This document shows, piece after piece, positions 21,133 through 33,800 of a DNA stretch of 64,000 nucleotides. Numbering within the stretch: position 1 is the stretch's first letter; the number at the start of each line of letters is the position of its first letter. The stretch lies in the NCBI GenBank assembly GCA_021014325.1, contig CM037459.1, forward strand, positions 1,426,001-1,490,000, in the 5' to 3' direction. This DNA comes from Plazaster borealis. Its lineage: Eukaryota > Echinodermata > Asteroidea > Forcipulatida > Labidiasteridae. Below the pieces are notes generated by a model. It worked only from the letters and a program-made list of their open reading frames with translations. It did not search any database and was not told the DNA's origin. The translations under genes were made by a program, and so were the position numbers.

Positions 21133-22662
21133 TTCATTTTGAGTTCTGAATCCATGATGACACCAAGATTTTTTACCTTTTCAGATGGGGTTATGATAGC
21201 TTCACCAATCCTTAGACTGGGGTCTGTTATTTTGGACCGATGTTGTTTGGATCCTACAATCATAAATTCTGTTTTGGCTTCATTTAGTTTGAGGAAATTG
21301 CTTTTCATCCATAGGCATATCTCATCTATGCAGGCTTCAATACGCTGTTTAGCTTTGTTTACTTCTGTTTGGGAGGGGTCAACAGCTAGATATATTTGTA
21401 CATCATCAGCGTAGCAGTGGTAGGAGAGGCAATATCTACTGATGATGTCTGCAATAGGCGTAGTGTACATAGAAAAGAGTATGGGTCCAAGTGCAGAACT
21501 CCATACTGCAAGGTGGTTGATATAGAGGTTGCCTCATTGATTCGAACGAAGCAGGTTCTATCGCTGAGGTAAGAGTGAAACCAGTCAAGCACACTAATAC
21601 CAAAGTAAGTTTCCAGACGATTTAGGAGTAAATTATGATCAAGAGTATCGAAGGCTGCAGACAGATCCAACAGCACTACAAGGGATATTTTACTGTGGTT
21701 CATGGCCCAAAGTAAGTCGGTCTGTACCTTCAAGATGGCAGTTTCAACACTGCGGTGCTGACGGTATGCTGATTGGTGTTCATCTACGAGGTTGTTGTCA
21801 GTAAGGTATGCTGTCAATTGTTGTCCAACTATGCGTTCTACAGTTTTACTAAGACAACTCAAGTTAGAGATTGAGCGATAGTTGCACATTTCGTTGGGAT
21901 TCAAGATTGCTTTCTTGAGGACTGGCTGAATCTGGGCTACCTTCAATGAGGGATGCACTTTTCCCGATCTGAGAGAGTTGTTGATTATTGTTGTCATAGC
22001 AGGGAGAATGGCCGTTTCACATTTTTGAGAAGCTTAGCTGGTATGGGGTCCAAGTTACACGACATTGATGGTGACTTTGTGAGAATGGTGTGAACATTGT
22101 GAACAGTCACGTCATCAAATGCGTTGAATTCTGACGGTGCATGACCATCCGAGCCATGTGTCTCACATATATGAGCAGTCTCCTGACCATCACGGATTCG
22201 CTTGATCTTGTCAGTGAAGAAAGTGCAGAACTCATGAGCAAGATCGTTACTAGACTCGTGCATAGGGAGAGGCGAGCTCTTATTCTTGTAAAGAAGTTTG
22301 TCAGTTAGGCGGTAAATCTGCTTCTGGTCTTTACTGTGGTCGGCAAAAAGCTCATTGTAGTAACTGGATTTAGCTAGTTCGATTAGATGAATAACCAATT
22401 TCTTTTGTTTGCAGTCAATTGCGGTCAATTTCCAAGTGTGTGCGTCTCCACTTATATTAGAGGTGGCGTCGTTTCTTCTTGGCAGCTTTAACTGTAGTAG
22501 TGTACCATGGAGAGTTGTGGTGAAGGGTAATAGACCTCTGCTTAACTTGGGCATGCTTATCAAGTGCTCGTGATAGAATATCATTGTATTGTTCAACTTG
22601 GGCTGATAATTTGTGGTTTTGTTCAGCATTGACAATATCTTTAAAGTCTTCAATATCGTCAT
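21133..22662 (-). pseudogene. LINE reverse transcriptase, frameshifted
   Basis: Three overlapping minus frames cover it. At 22662-21994 are the linker and the start of RT (DPIPAKLLKNVKR). At 21997-21386 are NYRSISNLSCLSKTVER, HQSAYRQHRSVETAILKVQ and motif A VVLLDLSAAFDTLDHN. At 21470-21133 are motif C CYADDVQIYLA and NLGVIMDSELKMN. The PQGS motif is lost: the frame reads YGVLHLDPYS, showing a small deletion at about 21495. Confidence 0.75.
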
Positions 22663-22667
22663 GGAAA

Positions 22668-23854
22668 TTAGCGAGTTGAATATTGCATATGAGATGCTAT
22701 GACTGAAATTCCATCAATTATGTTCAGATCACACCACATACATGTATGCAGGTCGGTAAGTCTTGTGATGAAAAGGTCTAAAGTGTGCCCTTTCCTGTGA
22801 GTAGCGGTGTCAACATGCTGATGAAGGCCACTGGTGGACAGTAGCTCTTTGAAAGGATTAGCATCTCTGTCATTTTTGTTATCAACGTGTAGATTGAAAT
22901 CCTCTGCAATGATCAGTGGCATAGGGTTAACACAGCACTATCCACCAATAGTGAGAATTCCTCTAAAAATGTAGTGAAAGTACATCCAGTTGATTTTTGT
23001 TGAGGGCGGTAGAGAATAATAAGTAATAGTGATTGGGTTGAACTAATTAGTTCAGTTGACAAGAGCTCAAACGCTGTTGGTTCAATAGCGATGGCAGGAA
23101 AACGCACTGTGAAACCACTCTTGTAGAGTAGAGCAACTCCCTCTCCTCGTTTTGGTTTCGGGCGTGGCACTTGTTTGAGTTCGTAGCCTGCAGGAGTAAT
23201 ATCATTTATTACAACATTTTCCCCATTTTTTAACCATGCTTCGCAAATAGCTACTAAATCAAACTTGTGGGTCAACACAAAGTCATCAAATTCAGTTCTT
23301 TTGTTGCAAAGAGATTGTGCATTAATAGCACAAAATCTAGCTTGACAGTGATTAGGAACAAAAGTCAACTTAGTTGATCTTGGACAGACTGTGGCATTGT
23401 TGTTTGTTGGGGACACAGAAGAGTTTGTCTTGTGTCTCTTTGTTCTATGAGTTCTTTTACCAGCACGGCGGCTTCGAGGATGCCAAATCCCTATGTCTTT
23501 CTGTGTTTGGACCACGTCAGGTGCAATTGCATAGTGGTCACTCCCATGGTTCATACGTTTCATAGACTTCATTTCTGCAGGGAAGGACCCATTTGTGTCC
23601 AAGGAATTTCGAAGACAATAGATGTTCACTCCCGGATTAACTCCTGGGTCCAGTCCTTTGTTACAGTTGATCGCAGTTGCACAATTGGTAGTACTTGCAC
23701 ACTGGTTATGGTGGACAACACTGTGTAGATATAGCACACTCACACCAAGACAGATATAAAAAATCATTATCATATTTTCATCAATTCTACCGCAAAACTT
23801 GGCAGTGAAAGTTGTCCCATGTGTGGACTGTGTGAACACAAACAGTATGTTCAT
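22668..23854 (-). pseudogene. LINE APE-type endonuclease, frameshifted
   Basis: The frame 23854-22913 holds CAINAQSLCNKRTEFDDFV, ICEAWLKN and GEGVALLYKSG. The next frame (22922-22668) holds DFNLHVDNK, GLHQHVDTATHRKGHTLDL. The usual GDFN reads EDFN. A basic stretch (RRAGKRTHRTKRHKT) precedes the endonuclease. Confidence 0.7.
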
Positions 23855-25879
23855 ATGATGAGAGAAATAAAACTTGCAAAGTAGGTTAACATTGTTATAT
23901 GTATCAGAGCAGAAAAAAGTGGCAGCAGCTAGAACAGCGCCTTATATTTGAAAAAAAATCATAACTCATGAACGACATGTTGAATTTTTACAATCTATAC
24001 ATCATCGGAAAGTTCGTTAAAGGTTCAACAAACGCTACACAAAAAGTGACCCCATTTGACCTTGACTTCCGGTTCAAACCGGAAATTTTAAATTTAATAA
24101 ATTTTGTATCTCAAAAACTACTTATAATTTCAGCATAACTTTTGCATCAGGTTGTAGAACGTTGAGCCTGCTCAAACTTTTGCACAGAAATAAAAACTTT
24201 TTGACATTTACATCTTGTCTTATAACCACCGGCATTAAAGCGCACGTTTGTGTTGACCTACTTTGATAACGCGAGAAAGTGTAATAACACGTGTACAGAT
24301 ACATGTACATTGTACGTGTAGTTCAGTTTACATCAACTACATGTAGGGTTACATTTAGCATCGCTGTTACCTTGTATATTGCGCACCCCGGCATAAAGAT
24401 AATCCATCTAATACTTGAAAAATCCGTAACTCTTGAACCACAGACTGGATTTTTACAATCCATACATCATCTGAAAGGTCTTTATAAACTTAACATACGC
24501 TACACTAATTATGACCCCGTTTGACCTTGACTTCCGGTTCAAAGCGGAAGTTGACATTTAATGTTTCAAAATTCATAATTCCTGAACCACACATTGGATT
24601 TTTACAATCTACACATCATCGGATAGGTTGTTTAAAGTTCAACAAACGCTACACAAAGCATAACCCAATTTGACCTTGACTTCCGGTTCAAACCGGAAGC
24701 TGAAAATTTCAAAATTCAATATCAATTCATATCTTAAAAACCACGTATTTGTTTATCATAATTTTTGCATCAGGCTATAGATGATTGAGCCTTCTCAAAC
24801 TTTTGCACAGATTATGACAACATTTTCATTTTTACATCTGTTCAAAACCGGACGTTAAAGCGCAAGTTGACAACGCGTGATACTTGTACACATGTGCTGA
24901 ATTAGACTTGGGTCCAAGTCCGTGAACATTTTTTTTTGTCCACCGGTTAGCTAATACCGTTTTCCTAAAATAGCGCCCTCTTGCGGTTCAAACCGGAACA
25001 TGAAATTTAATATTTGAAAAAATCAGAACTCCTGAACCACATATTGGATTTTTATCATCTATACGTCATCAGAAATGGCTCCAAAGACTTAAAAAATGCT
25101 ACACAAAGTGTGATCACATTTGACCTTGACTTCCGCTTCAAACCGGAAGTTGAAAGTTATTGTTTAAACAAATCGTAACTTCTGAAAAACACATTGAAAT
25201 TTTACAATCTATACATCATTGCGAAAGTATGTAACAACTTAAGAAACGATGCACACAATGTGACCCCATTTGACCTTTACTTCAGAATCAAACCGGAAGA
25301 TGAAATTTTGTATTTGAAAAAATCACAACTCCTGAACCACACTTTGGATTTTTATTTTCTATGCTTCATCCAAAAGGGCTCCAAGGACTTAACTTGCGAT
25401 GCAGATTGTGACCTCATTTGACCTCGAATTCCGGTTAAAACTCGGTGTTGAAATTTAAAATTTCAAAAAATCATAACTTTTGAACTATATATTGGGTTTT
25501 TAGAATCTATACATAAATGGAAAACAATGTAAAAACTCAAGAAAAGATACACACAGTTTGACCCCATTTGACATTGACTTCCGTTTAAAACCGGAAAATG
25601 AAATTTAATGTTTGTCAAAAACAGATCTCCTGTACCATGCACACAATGGATTATTACAATCATTACGTCATTAAACAGGTCTTTAAAATCTCAACAAGCA
25701 CTACATTAAATGTGACCCCATTTGACCTGACTTCCAGTTCAAACCGGAAGTTGAAGTTTTATAATGGAAAAAACTAACTTCTGAACCAAACATAAGATTT
25801 TTGTCACCAATTCATTTAATCATAATTTGATGACATCACTCACCTTGTTTTTGTAACCAACAAAAACTAAATTTCTAAT

Positions 25880-27623
25880 TAGGTGTTCGTGCAATATGAG
25901 CACGAACACCTCTTGTTATTGTTCTGTTTTTTTTTTTTTTCTTCTTCTTCATCTTCTTCTTCCGGGGAACTCTTCTCCAGAACAGAACTCAAAATAGAAA
26001 TTTAATTGAACCTTGAAACTTGGCATATACTTGAACCTTAACATGAGCACGGCACTTGCACAATTTCGTCATGATGACGTCATCAGGTGTCGAATTACAA
26101 GGTTTATAAAGTTGAAAAATGATCATTTGGTATTTGCTGTATCTCATTGAATATAAAAGCTATGATGTTCATAATTGGGCATGTGATAGATCAAGACTGG
26201 GGCTACATTTCAAAAGTGAACGTCAAAATCGTATGACCTTTTCTTCAAGGTCAAGCCCTAGGTCAAAGTTTGCCTTAGTTTTTTTCTTGAAAAACATCAT
26301 TTTCGGGCTTATCTACGGCATAACTCAAGATTGAAATTGAATTTTTCATTGAGACTCATCAGACATTTGAACCTAAATATCAAGACGACACAAACATGAT
26401 GATGTCATGATGACGTAATCAGGTATTGAATTACATGAAATCAAAGTTTAACATTTGAAAAAAAATCATAACTCATGAACGACATGTTGGATTTTTACAA
26501 TCTATACATCATCGGAAAGTTCGTTAAAGGTTCAACAAACGCTACACAGAAAGTGACCCCATTTGACCTTGACTTCCGGTTCAACCCAGAAATTTAAAAT
26601 TTCATAATATTCGTATCTCAAAAACCACTTATCATTTCAGCATAATTTTTGCATCAGGTTGTAGAACGTTGAGCCTGCTCAACCTTTTGCACAGAATCAA
26701 CAACATTTTGACGTTTACATCTTGTCTTACAACCACCGGCATTAAAGCGCACGTTTGTGTTGACCCACTTTGATAACGCGAGATACTGTTATAGCGCGTG
26801 TACAACAAAAACATGCATTTTGAACGTGTAGTTCAGTTTACATCAACTACATGTAGGAATACATTTAGCATCGCTGGATGTTACCTTGTATATTGCGCAC
26901 CCCGGCATAAAGTAATCCATGTAGTACTTGAAAAAATCGTAACTCCTGAACCACCCATTGGATTTTTACAATCTATACATCATCTGAAAGGTCTTTATAA
27001 AACCTAACATACGCTACACTTATTGTGACCCCGTTTGACCCTGACTTCCGGTTCAAAGCGGAAGTTGAAATTTAATGTTTCAAAATTCATTATTCCTGAA
27101 CCACACAATGGATGTTTACAATCTATACATCATTGGACAAGTATTTAACAACTTAACAAACGATATACAGAATGTGACCCCAATTGACCTTTACTTCCTG
27201 TTCAAAGCGGAAGATGAAATTTAATATTTGAAAAAATCAGAACTCCTGAACCTCACATCGGATTTTTATCATCTATATATCATCAGAAAGGGCTCCAAAG
27301 ATTTAAGAAACGCTACACACTGTGACCTCATTTGACCTTGACTTCCGGTTCAAACCGGAATATTAAAGTAAATGTTCCAACAAATTGTTGGAGGTTTACA
27401 ATCCATACATCATCTAAATCATCTTCATAAACTAAACGCGCTACACAAAATGTGACCCTATTTGACCTTGACTTCCGGTCCAAACCGGAAGTTGATGTTA
27501 ATTTTTTTGAAAAATTCATAACTCCTGGACCAGGCATTGGATTGATAAGATAGAATGTTTATTCATTCAATCACTCCCCACGAACACCTTGTTTTTGTCA
27601 CATGACAAAAACTCAAAGTCTAG
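25880..27623 (+). mobile_element. Helitron-like element B
   Basis: The hairpin aggtgttcgtgc / gcacgaacacct opens it directly after the ctaatt end of element A. A CT-rich tract, a gacgtcatcagg block (about 26075) and about nine monomers follow. It ends gtttttgtcacatgacaaaa then actcaaagtctag at 27623. Head-to-tail order with A and C is typical of Helitron-type arrays. Confidence 0.55.
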
Positions 27624-29343
27624 TTTTTTTGTTTTTTTTCTTCTCCTTCTTCTTCCACTCAACTCTTCTCTGGAACATAACTCAAGATTGAAACTGAATT
27701 GAACAGTGAAACTCATCAGACAATTGAACATCAATACGAAGACGGCACAGTTGTCATTACGTCATGATGACGTCATCAGGTGTCGAATTACAAGGTTTTT
27801 AAAGTTGAAAAATGACCTTTTGCTTTTTGCTGCATCTTAACGAATATGAAAGCTATGATGTTCATACTTGGGCATGTGATAGATCAAGACTGGGGCAACA
27901 TTTGAAAAATTAACGCCAAAATCGTATGATCTTAACTTCCGGGTTTTTACCCTGGGTCGAAGTTCGCCTTTGGGTTTTTTCTTGAAAAACGTCATTTTCG
28001 GGCTTATCTACAACATAACTCAAGATTGAAATTGAATTTTACATTGAAACTCAACAGACATTTGAACCTAGATATCAAGACGACACAGACTTGATGATGT
28101 CATGACAACGTCATCAGGTATTGAATTACACTAAACCAAAGTTTAATAGTGACAAAAAAATCATAACTCATGAACGACTTGTTGGATTTTTACAATCTAT
28201 ACATCATCGGAAAGTTCGTTAAAAGTTCAATAAACGCTACACAAAAAGTGACCCCATTTGACCTTGACTTCCGGTTCAATCCAGAAGTCGAAAATTTCAT
28301 AAAATTCGTATCTCAAAAACTACTTATCACTTCAGCATAATTTTTGCATCAGGTTGTAGAACGTTGATCCTGCTCAAACTTTTGCACAGAAATAACAACA
28401 TTTTGACATTTACATCTTGTCTTATAACCACCGGCATTAAAGCGCACGTTTGTGTTGACCCACTTTGATAACGCAAGACAGTGTAATAACACGTGTACAG
28501 ATACATGTACATTGTACGTGTAGTTCAGTTTACATCAACTACATGTAGGATTAAATTTAGCATCGCTGTTACCTTGTATATTGCGCACCCCGGCATAAAG
28601 ATAATCCATCCAATATTTGAAAAATTCGTAACTCCTGAACCACACATTGGATTTTTACAATCTATACTTCATCTGAAAGGTCTTTATAAAACCTAACATA
28701 CGCTTCACTAATTGTGACCCCGTTTGACCTTGACTTCCGGTTCAAAGCGGAAGTTGAAATTTAATGGTTCAAAATTCATAATTCCTGAACCACACAATGG
28801 ATTTTTACAATCTATACATCTTTGGAAAAGTATGTAACAACTTAACAAACGATACGCACAATGTGACCCCAATTGACCTTGACTTCCGGTTCAAACCGGA
28901 AAGTGAAAGTTAATGTTTCAACAAATCGTAACTTCTTAACACATTGGATTTTTATTAATCTATACATTATTGGGAAAGTATGTAACAACTTAAAAACAAT
29001 ACACAGAATGTGCCCTCATTTGACCTTGACTTCCCGTTCAAACCGGAAGATGAAATTTAGATGAAAAAATCATAACTCTTGTACCACACAATGCATTTTT
29101 ACAATCTTTACATCATTAGAAAGGTCTTTAAAATTTCAACAAGCGCTATACAAAATGTGAACCCATATGACCTTGACTTCCAGTTCAAACCGGGAGTTGA
29201 ATTTTTGTAATTAACCAATCTAACTCATGAACCAGACGTTGGATTGATAAGGTAACTTGTTGACACCAAATCATTCACTCATAATTTGATGACATTATTC
29301 TCGAACACCTTGTTTTTGTAACTAACAAAAACAGAAGCTCTAG
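27624..29343 (+). mobile_element. Helitron-like element C
   Basis: It starts in a T/CT tract with no palindrome left, has the gacgtcatcagg block at about 27770 and monomers to 29240, and ends tgtttttgtaactaacaaaa then acagaagctctag. The next base starts the dispersed repeat seen empty at 3846. Confidence 0.55.
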
Positions 29344-29431
29344 TATTTATTTCTTTATCTGTCCAGCAAAATAAACAGCAAAGAAAACACTATGATTGTG
29401 ATGATCAATAATTAAATGATGAATTATTGTA

Positions 29432-29436
<5 letters not shown>
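29344..29436. repeat. left half of a dispersed repeat, interrupted by a LINE
   Basis: This matches 3860-3953. It ends in gagttaataa, where the LINE tail begins. Confidence 0.6.
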
Positions 29437-29489
<53 letters not shown>

Positions 29490-30745
29490 GACTTGTAATG
29501 CGCACATATCCACCCTGCTGGGTGTTCAAGGCGCAGTAAAAAACCAAAAAACAAAACAAAACAAAACAAAGACAAAACAGACACAACAAAATTAGACCTT
29601 GAAAACCTGTGACATAAGATGAGTTTTGAGAAGAGATTTGAATTTTGTGGTACAAAGACAAGATCTAAGATTAAGCGGTAGAGAGTTCCAGATGCGTGGC
29701 GCAGCTGAAGAAAAAGACCTGTCACCCCATGAGTGTCGAGACTTGGGTTCAATGAGGAGAAGCATGGAACTTGATCGAAGATTCCTTGATGGAGTGTAAA
29801 CTTGAAGTAGTTCAGAAATATAGTGGGGAGCCTTGCCATTGAGTGCTTTGTGGACAATGAGCATCAGCTTGAAGATGATTCGTTGAGAGATAGGGAGCCA
29901 ATGTAGTTGTTTCAGAATGGGGGTGATAGAACAGGATTTTCTAGACAGTGTCACAATGCGGGCAGCAGTATTTTGGAGGCGTTGAAGACGGGAAATCTGG
30001 TTGTTAGGAAGACTGTAGAGAAGAGCATTGCCGTTGTCAAGACGAGAAGTAACAAATGCATGAATGACCTTTTCAGTGTCCAAGTACTTGCGAATCTTAC
30101 CAATATTCCTGATGTGATATGATGACAGACGAACGATGTTGTTGATGTGTGGTTGAAGTGTCATCGATGAATCAAAAATAACCCCTAAGTTCCGAGCTTG
30201 CAGCGAGGGAGCTATCCGAGCATCACCGATGGAAATGTATGGCACTGAAACCTTTGTTAACTGTTGACGTGACCCAAATAGAAGGAACTCTGTCTTATCA
30301 TCATTTAACTTCAGGAAGTTTTGTTGTGTCCAACGTCGAATCTCTTGGATGCATTTCTCAAGTCTTGCAATAGATGCATTGGCGTTTTCTTGAGAAGATT
30401 TAAACGTGATGTATAGCTGAGTGTCGTCTGCGTACACATGGTAATTCAGATTATATTTCAGGATGATGTCACGAATCGGTAAAGTGTACAGCGTAAACCA
30501 CTGCGGGCCCAGTACCGACCCCTGTGGCACAGAGTAGTTCAAAACAACAGGGTCTGATATTGCGGTGCCAATACATACATGCTGAGTTCTATTGTAGAGA
30601 TACGATTTGCACCATGCTAGGGCTGTGTCCTCTATGCCAAGGTGATTCTGGAGCCGAGAGAGAAGGATGTTGTGATCAACAGTGTCAAAGACAGCACTCA
30701 AGTCTAGCAGGACTAGTGCTGTTAGGTTACCATTGTCCATTGCAG
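29437..30745 (-). mobile_element. LINE (CR1/L2-like), 5'-truncated, minus strand
   Basis: A (AAT)n tail lies at 29437-29488 and the body runs to about 30745, where host sequence aagaaagtcagcactc resumes. The empty site at about 3952-3972 reads gttaataaccacaaatagaa, so about ten target bases were lost and no clear target duplication was made. Confidence 0.75.
29592..30745 (-). CDS. LINE reverse transcriptase C-terminal part, open frame
   Basis: The open frame reads, in order, motif A LTALVLLDLSAVFDTVDHNI, NRTQHVCIG, motif B SVPQGSVLGP, motif C VYADDTQLYI, KLNDDKTEFLLFGSR, NLGVIFDSSM, ITPILKQLHWLPISQR and a C-terminal LKTHLMSQVFKV. It lacks the endonuclease and the RT start. A longer frame to 30794 exists only because it runs into host repeat (MCSFPVSINGMSADFL is not LINE). 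The catalytic Asp of motif A and the YADD pair are present, but the protein is a fragment. Confidence 0.75.
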
Positions 30746-30860
30746 AAAGAAAGTCAGCACTCATCCCATTTATGCTAACTGGGAAAGAACACAACGCATC
30801 CCCAGACTATAGAGCTGTAGTCGATCTCACATACAACAATGTATACAAACGGCCGTTGTA
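30746..30860. repeat. right half of the dispersed repeat
   Basis: This matches 3966-4081 (aaagtcagcactcatcccat ... acggccgttgt). The two copies part after this. From 30861 to 31026 I see no feature. Confidence 0.6.
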
Positions 30861-31026
30861 GCTCGTTGACGACCATCAATCCACCAACTGCATAGTTCAT
30901 ACATATCCATGTACAGGAACAATTCCGGACGAATCACAAGCCACACAACGTACCGTAACCAATGAATTTGAATGAGCCTGGTTGTTTCTGAATGCTGATT
31001 TTGGCGGAAGTAACTTCGCGTTCATG

Positions 31027-32790
31027 GTGTAGGAATTCCGTGGGCTTATACGGAAGGGCCCATACAACTTAACAATGGACCCCACAAGGCAATCTCAATA
31101 GGAACAATGGACCCCACAAGGAAATTCATTAGAAAAGGGAATAATAGAACAACACAAGCAGGACCCAACAAACCGGATCCGTACGCGTGAGCTTATGGGA
31201 GTGCCCTTGTGTCTTTTACACAATGGAACAATAGACCAACAAGGGAATTATTTGTTTATCTTGGACCCCACAAGGGAATTTTTTAGAAAAGGTAATAATA
31301 GAACAACAATAGCAGGACCCCGTAAACCGAATTCGTAAGGTTTAGTGTGCGGATGGGCTTAAGGAAGGGCCCTGGTGGGGTCCTGATAACAATAGAACAA
31401 TGGACCCCGCATGGCAATTTCAACAGGAACAATGGACCCACAAGGAAGTTCTTTAGAAAAAGGGAATAACAGAACAACAATAGCAGAACCCCACAAACCG
31501 GATCCATAAGGATGTGTGTGTGTGTGTGTGTGGGCTTGTCTATCCATTCAAACCGAGGACTTTAACAAAAGGCATCCGGGTGTTTGACAGAGCGAGGACG
31601 TCCTCGCTTCCTTTTTGTTTACAAACCCAATGGGGACGTCGCTAAAAAAACCTATGTCCAAACAATGGGAGAACAAAGAGAAGTCCTCGGTAAGCGGGAT
31701 TTACAAACATGTGTGTGCGTGCCTTCATATTCACTACCTTATGGAGACCGAGAACAAAACAGAAAAGGGAAAACAAAAGGTCTCCATAGGGGAATTCTAA
31801 AGACTTGGGTGCTCCACAAGGAATTTTGTGTACAAAGTCTATGGGAGGTTCTTAACTACAGGGACAAAGGAAAGAACAAAAGATGTCTCCACAGGGATGT
31901 AAAAAATAGAATGTGTGTGTGTGTGTGTGTGTGTGTGAGCGTGTCTATCCATTCAAACCGAGGACTTTAACAATAGGGATCCGGGTGTTTGACAGAGCGA
32001 GGACGTCCTCGCTTCGTTTTCGTGTACAAACCCAATGGGGACGTCGTTAAAAAAACTGTGTCCAAACAATGGGAGAACAAAGAGAAGTCCTCGGTAAGCG
32101 GGATTTACAAACATGTGTGTGTGGACACATGGAAGGGCATATGTGGGGTCCTGACAACAATGGAACAATTGATCCCACAAGGTCATTTCAATAGGAACAA
32201 TTGGGCCCCACAAGGGAATTCTTCAGAAAAGGGAATAATAGAACAACAATAGCAGGACCCCACAAGTCACCAGCTGTAAGGGTGTGTGTGTGTGCCTTCA
32301 TATTCACTACCTTATGGAGACCGAGAACAAAACAGAAAAGGGAAAACAAAAGGTCTCCATAGGGGAATTCTAAAGACTCGGGTGCTCCACAAGGAATTTT
32401 GTGTACAAAGTCTATGGGAGGTTCTTAACTACAGGGACAAAGGAAAGAACAAAAGATGTCTCCACAGGGATGTAAAAAATAGAATGCGTGTGTGTGTGTG
32501 TGTGTGTGGACACACGGAAGGGCATATGTGGGGTCCTGACAACAATGGAACAATGGACCCCACAAGGTCATTTCAATAGGAACAATTGGGCCCCACAAGG
32601 GAATTCTTCAGAAAAGGGAACAATAGAACAACAATAGCAGTACCCCACAAACCGGATCCGTAAGGATGTGTGTGTGTGAAAGCGTGTCTATCCATTCAAA
32701 CCGAGGACTTTAACAAAAGGGATCCGGGTGTTTGACAGAGCGAGGACGTCCTCGCTTCGTTTTCGTGTACAAAACCAATGGGGACGTCGC
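31027..32790. repeat. modular minisatellite built of three block types
   Basis: Block A (attcaaaccgaggactttaa ... gtccaaacaatgggagaaca) occurs at 31542, 31948 and 32692. Block B (cttcatattcactaccttat ... aaaagatgtctccacaggga) occurs at about 31721 and 32296. Block C (ggggtcctgacaacaatgga ... gaataatagaacaacaatag) occurs near 31375, 32137 and 32530. Blocks meet at (TG)n runs. Block A holds a perfect palindrome agcgaggacgtcctcgct. Related blocks are at 4082-4980. Confidence 0.75.
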
Positions 32791-32796
32791 TAAAAA

Positions 32797-33610
32797 TCAT
32801 CTGAAAGTTCTTTAAAATCCAAACAAAGGCTACACAAAGTGTGAACCAATTTGACCTTGATATTTGAAAAAAATCATTATTCCTGAACCACACATTGGAT
32901 GTTTATAATCTGAACATCATCAGAAAGCTCTCCGAAGACTTACCAAATGCTACACAATGTATGACCTCGTTTGACCTTGACTTTTGGTTCAAACCGGAAG
33001 TTGAACATTTCAAAATTCATAATAATTTTTGCATCAAGTTATAAATTTGTGAGCTTGCTCAAACTTTTGCACAGAGATGAAAACGTTTTGACCTTTACAT
33101 CTGGTCAAAACCGGACGTTAAAGTGCATTTATGTGTTGACCCACATAGATAGCGCACGATAGTGTATCAACACATGTACACGTTCATTGTACATGTAGCT
33201 TAGTGAACATGTACAGCGTACATGTAGTACATGTATGAATACATTCACATCGGTGTTACATTGTATATTGACCACCCAAAGATAATTCATCTAGTATTTG
33301 AACAATTTACAACTCCTGAACCACACATTGGAGTTCTACAATCCATATTAATATTATCTGAAAGGTCTATAAAATCCAAACAAACGCTACACAAAGTGTG
33401 ACCCAATTTGACCTTGATATTTGAAAAAAAATCATAAGTCCTGAACCACACATTTATAATATAAACATCGTTAGAAAGCTCACCAAAGACTTACCAAATG
33501 CTACACAAAGTGTGACCTCATTTGACCTTGACTTCCAGTTCAATCATCGTTTGATGACATCACTCACTAACACATTGTTTTGGTATTTAACAAAAACTGA
33601 ATATATAACT
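32797..33610 (+). repeat. Helitron-like remnant upstream of copy-3 exon 2
   Basis: Degenerate monomers are the counterpart of 5130-5545 plus 6882-7230, without the hAT element. GTACATGT at 33227-33234 is the single empty target. It ends near atatataac before exon 2. Confidence 0.5.
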
Positions 33611-33659
33611 ATAATTATTTGAGGAACGTAATGTATATAAAAATATTTCTCTGTGTTAG

Positions 33660-33800
33660 GTATCCTTTTTGCCGTTTTACTGAAAGTTTGGGATGGGCGA
33701 AAGCTGATGATTGTTGGTGGGTTTTGGACTGCGGCGGGTTATATCGGAGCAGCTTCATCGCAGACAGTATTACAACTCGGACAGTGGCTCACATTATCAA
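33660..33800 (+). CDS. copy 3 exon 2 (TM2-TM3)
   Basis: The acceptor is tgtgttag/gt and the donor tcaa/gtaagt. It is 141 nt, open, and encodes GILFAVLLKVWDGRKL onward. Confidence 0.75.

Larger units (their letters stand above)
16306..23945 (-). mobile_element. LINE (CR1/L2-like, minus strand), itself cut by two Helitron-like elements
   Basis: The tail (AAT)n is at 16306-16326, on the left because the element is reversed. The body is 18148-18833 plus 21133-23945. Between are Helitron-like elements D (in the tail) and E (in the RT frame). The frame carries an APE-type endonuclease, an RT and the C-terminal domain common to this clade, but is broken by several frameshifts. The right border is where family A sequence resumes (tatttgaaaa). 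Confidence 0.7.
14600..25879 (+). mobile_element. Helitron/Helentron-like element A, split by a nested LINE
   Basis: The parts are 14600-16305 and 23946-25879. Removing the LINE restores the join caaagttta/tatttgaaaa found whole at about 26445-26462. The family order is: hairpins, CT-rich tract, (gat)gacgtcatcagg block, then about 120-bp monomers holding gaccttgacttccggttc plus aaccggaag, a block cacgaacaccttgtttttgt, a terminal hairpin (TTTTTGT ... ACAAAAAC) and an end CTAG or CTAA before T. A 3' hairpin next to CTRR and insertion at a T-T or A-T site without target duplication are Helitron/Helentron traits. No Rep/helicase frame is seen, so it is non-autonomous. Confidence 0.5.

Noticed and set aside
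29592..30794. Full 400-codon frame as one LINE protein
   Set aside because: The first 16 or so codons lie in the host repeat that also occurs empty at 3.9 kb. Only the part from about 30745 down is LINE.
31359..32579. Frames of 60-128 codons in the 31-32.6 kb minisatellite
   Set aside because: They consist of repeated blocks and TG runs. Different frames are open in different copies, with no conserved protein.
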